This document shows positions 58,921 through 64,000 of a stretch of DNA of 64,000 bases, piece by piece. The notes under the pieces were generated by a model. The model saw only the letters and a program-made list of their open reading frames with translations, searched no databases and was not told where the DNA came from. The DNA comes from an uncultured Oscillospiraceae bacterium (GTDB taxonomy: Bacteria; Bacillota; Clostridia; Oscillospirales; Acutalibacteraceae): assembly GCA_900548545.1 (NCBI GenBank), contig URKX01000005.1:13437-77436 (forward strand), in the 5' to 3' direction. Both the position numbers and the translations under genes were made by a program. Each line of letters starts with the position of its first letter. The stretch's first letter is position 1.

Positions 58921-59652
58921 TTACTCCATTTGGGAGGAGTTCTCTTCCTGGCGCTGGTCTAAGAAGGCGATGATCCCATTGTAGATAGACGCCGCCATTT
59001 GCTGTTGATATTCTTCTTGCCCCAGTAACTCCGCTTCCCCTGGGTTGGAAAGGAAGCCGCATTCCACCAAAACAGCCGGAACCTGGCAGTGGGTCAGCAG
59101 GTAGATCTCCTCCCCCGCCTCTTTGTTCTGCCGGGTGTTTTCCGGCTGTAAAGAGGTGACAACACTTTGCCGGATTGCTTCTGCCAGTTGGGCGCTTTCA
59201 GGGTTATTGGGGGAATAGAACATTTGAGCTCCACTGTATTGGCTTTGGGAGAATTTATTTTGATGGATGCTGACCAAAATGCATTCCCCTACCGATTCCA
59301 CCAGAGCCACCCGGTTTTTGGTATCGGACCGTTTCCGCTCCGCTACGGTGGGCAGGCCTTGATCCCCTACAGAGTAATCCCCCTCCCGCACCAAGATCAC
59401 TGTGAAATGATTGGCTTTTAAGTCCTCGGCAAGGGACAGGGCAATGGACAGGTTCACATCTTTTTCCACCAGTCCGTTAATGCCCACTGCACCTCCGTCT
59501 TCCCCGCCATGGCCCGCATCGATCACAATGGTTGGCTTTTTCTCAAAAAATTCCGCATGGAATGCCACGATCCCAAAAGCCTCGATAGTTTGAAACCCGA
59601 ACAACAGCAAGGAACCGCAAAACAACAGCCAAAACAGCAATTTTCGTTTCAT
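58921..59652 (-). CDS. cwlD: N-acetylmuramoyl-L-alanine amidase CwlD
   Basis: A 243-residue zinc amidase. Seen: N-terminal signal anchor (KLLFWLLFCGSLLLFGF), IVIDAGHGGEDGG with the first zinc His near residue 46, Glu in KDVNLSIALSLAEDL, SIHQNKF with the second His near residue 128, and catalytic Glu in VLVECGFLSNP near residue 195. Known role: cortex muramic-lactam formation in the spore. ATG at 59652 with GGGGGG upstream is preferred to 59658. Its promoter matches that of spoIIM. Confidence 0.88.
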   Translation of the reverse strand: MKRKLLFWLLFCGSLLLFGFQTIEAFGIVAFHAEFFEKKPTIVIDAGHGGEDGGAVGINGLVEKDVNLSIALSLAEDLKANHFTVILVREGDYSVGDQGLPTVAERKRSDTKNRVALVESVGECILVSIHQNKFSQSQYSGAQMFYSPNNPESAQLAEAIRQSVVTSLQPENTRQNKEAGEEIYLLTHCQVPAVLVECGFLSNPGEAELLGQEEYQQQMAASIYNGIIAFLDQRQEENSSQME

Positions 59653-59679
59653 AATCATCCCCCCAAAAACACAATACAG

Positions 59680-59707
59680 GGATATGCAAAAAGATTTTGG
59701 GCTATTC
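59680..59707 (-). promoter_or_regulatory. Sporulation (sigma-E-like) promoter of cwlD
   Basis: Minus strand: GAATAGCC (59700-59707), 13-bp spacer, CATATCC (59680-59686). Identical boxes and spacing to the spoIIM promoter at 52830. Confidence 0.6.
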
Positions 59708-59709
59708 TC

Positions 59710-59738
59710 TTTTCAATTCTTCTCCCCCATGGTACAAT
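59710..59738 (+). promoter_or_regulatory. Possible sigma-A promoter of metF
   Basis: TTTTCA (59710-59715), 17-bp spacer, TACAAT (59733-59738), 33 nt before metF; divergent from the cwlD promoter. Confidence 0.45.
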
Positions 59739-59771
59739 AAAAAATACCCGAATGAAAGGACGTGACTCCCA

Positions 59772-60635
59772 ATGAAAATAAAGGCCCTTTTGGAGAACAA
59801 CTCCAAAAAAGTCACCTTTTCCTGCGAAATATTCCCGCCCAAAAAGGATACTGCTTTTAGCGGCATTTTCGAAACCGTGGATGCTATCCAGGCTTTGGGT
59901 GTGGATTTTATCAGCGTGACTTACGGTGCAGGCGGCAGCACTTCGAAAAAAACCGTGGAAGTGGCCTCCTATATCCAGGAACGCCACCACATCCCTGCCC
60001 TGGCCCACTTGACCTGCTGTGATTCTTCCAGGGAGGAAATTGCCGAGCGCTTGTCGGAAATGAAGGAGCGAGGGATTGAAAACATCCTTGCTTTGCGCGG
60101 CGACCGGCCCAAGGACTTTGTCCCCGGCCCCTATACCTATGCGGTAGATTTGATCCGGGACATCAAAGAGCAAGGGGATTTTTGCATAGGCGGCGCCTGC
60201 TATCCCGAGGGCCATGTGGAGTGCGAGCATAAAGAGGACGATATCGCCTACTTAAAAGAAAAGGTGGACGCTGGCTGTGATTTTCTCACCACACAAATGT
60301 TCTTTGACAACAATGTGTATTATAACTTCCTTTACCGGGTGCTGGCCGTGGGCATCAACGTCCCTGTGATCCCGGGCATCATGCCGGTGATCAATGCCAG
60401 GCAGATCAAACGCAGCTGCGAGCTTTCCGGCACCGTGCTGCCTCCCCGGTTCAAGGCCATCGCTGACAAGTTTTCCGACGACCCTCTTGCCATGGAGCAA
60501 GCCGGCATTGCCTATGCAACGGAACAGATCATCGACCTGATTGCCAACGGGGTAACATACATCCACCTGTACACCATGAACCGGCCTCAGACCGCAGCCA
60601 GGATCATGGAAAATCTCAGCCATATCCTGCGCTGA
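59772..60635 (+). CDS. metF: 5,10-methylenetetrahydrofolate reductase
   Basis: A 287-residue flavoenzyme making 5-methyl-tetrahydrofolate for methionine synthesis. Seen: SCEIFPPK with catalytic Glu near residue 19, VTYGAGGST, HLTCCDSS, ILALRGDRPK near residue 115, GGACYPEGH and TTQMFFDN. Standard MetF length. It heads a three-gene methyl-transfer operon with the activation protein and metH. Confidence 0.95.
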   Translation: MKIKALLENNSKKVTFSCEIFPPKKDTAFSGIFETVDAIQALGVDFISVTYGAGGSTSKKTVEVASYIQERHHIPALAHLTCCDSSREEIAERLSEMKERGIENILALRGDRPKDFVPGPYTYAVDLIRDIKEQGDFCIGGACYPEGHVECEHKEDDIAYLKEKVDAGCDFLTTQMFFDNNVYYNFLYRVLAVGINVPVIPGIMPVINARQIKRSCELSGTVLPPRFKAIADKFSDDPLAMEQAGIAYATEQIIDLIANGVTYIHLYTMNRPQTAARIMENLSHILR

Positions 60636-60644
60636 GGTGCCTGG

Positions 60645-61316
60645 ATGGACCGGCAAGAGATCCTCCGCTATTTGGGCGGAGCAAAACCGACCCCCACATT
60701 AAATGCCATGATTGACCAGGCCGAACAAGCGGTTCTGCAGGCTTCCACCCCCCGGTTCCTTTCAGGGAAATTTTCCCTTTCCGTGAGCCAGGGGGATGTC
60801 ATTTTGGGCGGGACCCGTGTGCCCAGCAAAACGTTGGCCGCCCACTTACAGGGCTGCCAGGAGGTTTTTCTCGTGGCTTTTACCTTAGGCCCCGGCGTAG
60901 ACGCCCTCATCAAGCGGCAGGAATTGACGAATATGCCTATGGTGCCTGTTTTGCAAGCCTGTGCAGCCGCTTATACGGAGGAACAGGCGGACTTGGCCCA
61001 GGCTGATATTGAAGCTTACGCGGCCGCGCGGGGCTTATACCCGCGGCCCCGCTACAGCCCAGGCTATGGGGATTTCCCTTTAACCTGCCAGCGGTTCTTG
61101 TTTGAAGCGCTACAGGTTTCCAAAAAGATCGGCATCACTTTGACAGAGAATTGCTTCATGCTTCCCACAAAATCCATCACGGGGGTGGTGGGGCTTTCCC
61201 CCGACCCCTCCCTGTGCCACGTGGGAAAATGTATGACTTGTTCTGCGGGGGACTGCCCCTTCCGCAAAGCAAAAGATGAAAATGACCTTCACAGAGAGGA
61301 TGACGCACATGGATAA
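60645..61316 (+). CDS. Stand-alone methionine synthase activation-domain protein
   Basis: A 223-residue protein equivalent to the C-terminal reactivation domain of long MetH enzymes, which binds S-adenosylmethionine and remethylates oxidised cobalamin. Seen: YSPGYGDFPLTCQ near residue 128 (the RxSPGYxD-type SAM motif), and LPTKSITGVVGLSP. At the C terminus a four-Cys set CHVGKCMTCSAGDC near residue 188 may bind a metal or an iron-sulfur cluster. It overlaps metH by 8 nt through CATGGATAA. Confidence 0.85.
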   Translation: MDRQEILRYLGGAKPTPTLNAMIDQAEQAVLQASTPRFLSGKFSLSVSQGDVILGGTRVPSKTLAAHLQGCQEVFLVAFTLGPGVDALIKRQELTNMPMVPVLQACAAAYTEEQADLAQADIEAYAAARGLYPRPRYSPGYGDFPLTCQRFLFEALQVSKKIGITLTENCFMLPTKSITGVVGLSPDPSLCHVGKCMTCSAGDCPFRKAKDENDLHREDDAHG

Positions 61317-63693
61317 GGTTTTAAGTCGATTGGGTGGGAGGATCTGTTTGTTTGACGGCGCCATGGGCACCACACTGCAAGCCATGGGCCTGCAGCCTGG
61401 AGAGTTGCCGGAATTGTGGAGCCTCACCCACCGGGAAGATCTGGTGGGCATTCATCGCTCCTATTTACAGGCAGGGGCAGATTTTCTCAAGACCAATACC
61501 TTTGGCGCTAACCGGGTCAAGCTGGAGGGTACCGGACACTCCGTTGAAGAAGTGGTTTTCGCCGGGGTGCGCAATGCCCAGCAAGCCGTAATAGAGTGTG
61601 GCCATGGACTGGTGTTTTTAGATATCGGCCCCACAGGGAAACTGCTGCGCCCCTTGGGAGAGCTGGACTTTGAAGACGCTGTTTCTGTTTTTGGGGAAAT
61701 GGTGCACGCTGGGGTGATGGCTGGTGCGGATGCTATCCTCATCGAAACTATGAGCGACATCTATGAGGCGAAGGCTGCGTTGCTGGCAGCCAAGGAGTAT
61801 TCCGACCTGCCGGTATTTGTCACCATGACCTTCGATCAGGATGGAAAGCTGCTCACTGGTGGAAGCATTGAAGTGGCTGTTGCAGTGCTGGAAGGCTTGG
61901 GGGCAGATGCCATTGGCTTCAACTGTGGGCTGGGGCCCAAGCAGATGGCTACCCTCCTCCCCAAACTCCGGGAAGCTACTGGACTGCCTATTGTAGTCAA
62001 TCCCAACGCTGGGCTACCGGTAGAACGGGATGGCAAAACCTGCTATGACATCACCCCTGACGAATTTGCCAGTTGGATGGGTGAAATTGCCCGGGGCGGT
62101 GCCTGGGTGGTGGGTGGCTGCTGCGGTACCACTCCGGAACACATCCGTAAAACAGCAGCTACCTGTGCCGGCCTCAGCTGCCGAGAGCTGCCTGTCCCCT
62201 CTCGTACCGTGGTCACCTCGGGGATCCAGTGGGTGGAATTTGGGAAACAGCCAGTGATCATCGGTGAGCGGATCAATCCCACCGGCAAACCGAAATTTAA
62301 ACAGGCCCTGCGGGACCACGATATCCCCTATGTGCTGCGGGAGGGCCTCGCCCAACAGGATGCGGGAGCCCATGTGTTGGATGTGAATGTGGGGCTGCCT
62401 GAGATCGACGAGCCTGCTTTGATGTGCCAGGTGGTGGAAGAACTCCAAGCTGTGTCTTCCCTGCCGCTGCAGATTGACACATCGGACCCTGTGACCATGG
62501 AACGGGCTATGCGGCGCTATAACGGCAAACCGCTGGTAAACTCAGTGACTGCAAAAGCTTCTTCTATGAAGGCCATTTTCCCTCTGGTGAAAAAATACGG
62601 CGGTGTAGTCATTGGCCTGACTATCACGGAAGAGGGGATCCCGGAAACCGCCGAAGGACGCTTTCTGGCTGCCCGGCGGATTGTGAAAACCGCTCTTTCT
62701 TACGGCATCTCCCGGAACGATATCATCATTGACCCTCTGACTATGGCAGTGAGCGCTGGTCAAGATGCCGCTCTTGTCACCCTGGAGGCCCTGGAACGCA
62801 TCAAAAAGGAACTGGGGGTAAAAACATCCTTGGGGGTGTCCAACGTGTCTTTTGGGCTCCCTCAGAGGGAAAATATCACTGCAGCGTTTTTCCTCATGGC
62901 GTTGCAGCGGGGATTGGATGCAGCGATCATGAATCCCAAATCTGAGCAGATGATGCGCTCATACCGCTCGTACTGCGCTCTTGCAGGCTGGGATACCAAC
63001 TGTATGGATTACATCGCCGCTTACGGTCAAGAGGCAGTGACAGCAACTCTTGCCCCCTCTAAAAGTGAGTACACCTTGCAGGAGGCCATTGAAAAGGGTT
63101 TAAAGGATGCCGCTCACCAAGCAGCGGAACAAGCCATCCAGGCTCGGTCGGGGTTAGACCTGATCGACCAAGAGATTGTCCCTGCCCTGGATGCTGTTGG
63201 GGAACGCTTTGAGAAAAAGACGCTTTTCCTTCCCCAGCTGCTTATGAGTGCGGAAGCGGCGAAAGCGGCCTTTGAGGTAATCAAGTCCCATTTACACGGG
63301 GAAGAAGATACTCAGCGCAGCCGGTTGACCATTGTGGTTGCCACTGTAAAGGGCGATGTGCACGATATTGGGAAGAATATCGTCAAGGTGCTTTTGGAGA
63401 ACTATGGTTTCCGTGTCATTGACCTGGGCAAGGATGTGCCCCCGAAAACGGTGCTGGAAGCAGTGAAACGGGAAAACGCACAGTTAGTTGGCTTAAGCGC
63501 CCTGATGACCACCACCGTGGTGAACATGAGGGAAACCATCCAGCTGCTGCATCAAGAAGTCCCCCATGTCAAAGTGATGGTGGGCGGCGCTGTGCTCACC
63601 CAGGAGTACGCCGACAGCATTGGCGCAAACTTTTACGGTAAAGATGCCATGGCCTCCGTGCGGTACGCAACAAAACTGGCAGAAAACCTATAA
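61309..63693 (+). CDS. metH: Cobalamin-dependent methionine synthase (short form)
   Basis: A 794-residue enzyme methylating homocysteine from 5-methyl-tetrahydrofolate. Domains in order: homocysteine-binding (zinc Cys in GFNCGLGP near residue 205 and GGCCGTTPEHI near 268), pterin-binding (IIGERINPTGKPKFK near 315), cobalamin cap and B12 Rossmann domain (GDVHDIGKNIV near 682, carrying the axial His; GLSALMTTT). The reactivation domain is absent and is supplied by the preceding gene. ATG at 61309 has GAGAGG; an in-frame ATG at 61276 is less likely. Confidence 0.93.
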   Translation: MDKVLSRLGGRICLFDGAMGTTLQAMGLQPGELPELWSLTHREDLVGIHRSYLQAGADFLKTNTFGANRVKLEGTGHSVEEVVFAGVRNAQQAVIECGHGLVFLDIGPTGKLLRPLGELDFEDAVSVFGEMVHAGVMAGADAILIETMSDIYEAKAALLAAKEYSDLPVFVTMTFDQDGKLLTGGSIEVAVAVLEGLGADAIGFNCGLGPKQMATLLPKLREATGLPIVVNPNAGLPVERDGKTCYDITPDEFASWMGEIARGGAWVVGGCCGTTPEHIRKTAATCAGLSCRELPVPSRTVVTSGIQWVEFGKQPVIIGERINPTGKPKFKQALRDHDIPYVLREGLAQQDAGAHVLDVNVGLPEIDEPALMCQVVEELQAVSSLPLQIDTSDPVTMERAMRRYNGKPLVNSVTAKASSMKAIFPLVKKYGGVVIGLTITEEGIPETAEGRFLAARRIVKTALSYGISRNDIIIDPLTMAVSAGQDAALVTLEALERIKKELGVKTSLGVSNVSFGLPQRENITAAFFLMALQRGLDAAIMNPKSEQMMRSYRSYCALAGWDTNCMDYIAAYGQEAVTATLAPSKSEYTLQEAIEKGLKDAAHQAAEQAIQARSGLDLIDQEIVPALDAVGERFEKKTLFLPQLLMSAEAAKAAFEVIKSHLHGEEDTQRSRLTIVVATVKGDVHDIGKNIVKVLLENYGFRVIDLGKDVPPKTVLEAVKRENAQLVGLSALMTTTVVNMRETIQLLHQEVPHVKVMVGGAVLTQEYADSIGANFYGKDAMASVRYATKLAENL

Positions 63694-63705
63694 AATGGAA
63701 TCAAG

Positions 63706-63757
63706 AAGAAGGCTGTTTTTTTACCTGGTTGTCAGGATGAAAAACAGCCTTCTTTTT
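63706..63757 (+). terminator. Intrinsic terminator after metH
   Basis: AAGAAGGCTGTTTTT and its complement separated by about 19 nt, then TTTTT. Confidence 0.75.
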
Positions 63758-63784
63758 GCATAAAGAGATAGAACCCGGAAAAAA

Positions 63785-63813
63785 TAAATCCGTATTCCAA
63801 AAGGAATACGGAT
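63785..63813 (-). terminator. Intrinsic terminator of tRNA-Cys
   Basis: ATCCGTATTCC/GGAATACGGAT, 11-bp perfect stem with a 4-nt loop; T-rich bases follow on the minus strand. Confidence 0.8.
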
Positions 63814-63816
63814 CTT

Positions 63817-63891
63817 TGGAGGTGACACCCGGATTTGAACCGGGGAATCAGGGTTTTGCAGACCCATGCCTTACCGCTTGGCTATGTCACC
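63817..63891 (-). tRNA. tRNA-Cys (anticodon GCA), CCA encoded
   Basis: A 75-nt tRNA on the minus strand: acceptor GGTGACA/TGTCACC, discriminator U, CCA encoded; anticodon loop TCTGCAA gives GCA; T-arm GGTTCAAATCC intact. Confidence 0.95.
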
Positions 63892-63899
63892 ATCTGTAA

Positions 63900-63941
63900 G
63901 AAAAGACGCTTACTTTTTGAAAGGAAAATAAGCGTCTTTTC
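63900..63941. terminator. Hairpin between tRNA-Gly and tRNA-Cys
   Basis: GAAAAGACGCTTA/TAAGCGTCTTTTC stem, 13 bp. TTTTC on the minus strand suggests termination of the tRNA-Gly transcript. Confidence 0.6.
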
Positions 63942-63947
63942 AACAAT

Positions 63948-64000
63948 TGGAGCGGAAGACGAGGCTCGAACTCGCTACCTCCACCTTGGCAAGGTGGCGC
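63948..64000 (-). tRNA. tRNA-Gly (anticodon GCC), 3' part only
   Basis: Minus strand, cut by the right edge of the window. Visible: encoded CCA, acceptor strand CTTCCGCTCCA end, T-arm GAGTTCGAGCCTC, and the anticodon loop TTGCCAA giving GCC. The D-arm and the 5' end are outside. Confidence 0.85.

Noticed and set aside
1..64000. CRISPR arrays, insertion sequences, prophage or integrative element
   Set aside because: No regularly spaced repeats, transposase, integrase with attachment repeats, or phage structural genes were seen; the two tyrosine recombinases read as XerC and XerD.

Overview
The window is about 64 kb of chromosome from an anaerobic, endospore-forming Clostridia member. The gene content and order fit the Oscillospiraceae/Ruminococcaceae/Acutalibacteraceae group best. 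Evidence: a complete spoIIIA operon (AA-AH), sipL (a Clostridia-type morphogenesis gene) beside spoIVA, spoIVFB, spoVM, spoIIM, cwlD, ytfJ and a D,D-carboxypeptidase, together with remA, moderately high GC, frequent TTG/GTG starts, strong GGAGG ribosome-binding sites and many ATGA/GTGA overlaps. The species cannot be named from sequence reading alone.

Layout. 1-2.1 kb: a YesM/YesN-like two-component system on the minus strand, with the kinase cut by the window edge. 2.1-3.2 kb: a mostly empty stretch with one small gene. 3.2-6.7 kb: a minus-strand response regulator / ABC ATPase / permease / histidine kinase operon of the peptide-sensing or detoxification kind. 6.6-7.4 kb: a gene-poor stretch with hairpins and tRNA-Leu. 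7.4-10 kb: ROK sugar kinase, aldose epimerase and a Nudix hydrolase. 10-15 kb: spoIIIA operon. 15-20.5 kb: nusB, a Kae1-like protein, xseAB, ispA, an RluA-type pseudouridine synthase and a zinc phospholipase-like protein. 20.5-26.4 kb: rpmB (minus), an M50 protease, scpAB, DUF2953, ytfJ, dac, and an RsuA/RluB-type synthase. 26.4-39.6 kb: a long housekeeping operon, yicC-remA-gmk-rpoZ-priA-def-fmt-rsmB-rlmN-prpC-prkC-rsgA-thiN-(small membrane protein)-spoVM. It matches the Bacillus order except that rpe is absent. 39.6-43.7 kb: sipL-spoIVA-(SpoIVFA-like stub)-spoIVFB. 43.7-46.9 kb: a secreted nuclease cluster and an iron-sulfur aldo/keto reductase. 47-50.2 kb: csoR-copA, with copA carrying a C-terminal CopZ domain. 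50.2-52.4 kb: tgt, yajC and a TIGR04086 protein. 52.4-52.8 kb: an AT-rich, gene-free stretch. 52.8-55.5 kb: spoIIM-xerD-YesL-like. 55.5-59.7 kb (minus): xerC, an unknown, radA and cwlD. 59.7-63.7 kb: metF, a stand-alone methionine synthase activation protein and metH. 63.8-64 kb: tRNA-Cys and part of tRNA-Gly.

How the genes work together. Most of the window is core: translation and RNA modification, DNA repair and segregation, one-carbon metabolism, and a large share of the sporulation programme (engulfment, the feeding channel, coat basement layer, sigma-K-type processing, cortex). No phage, insertion sequence, integron or CRISPR array was seen. The least ordinary observations are regulatory. 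Identical sigma-E-like promoter elements precede spoIIM and cwlD. Promoter-plus-terminator leaders (candidate attenuators) sit directly in front of nusB and tgt. A MerR-type 19-bp-spacer promoter with a dyad precedes the aldo/keto reductase. Two CsoR-type operators flank the csoR promoter. An internal ribosome-binding site and ATG inside copA could release a free CopZ. All functional calls rest on motif recognition and gene order; no database search was run.
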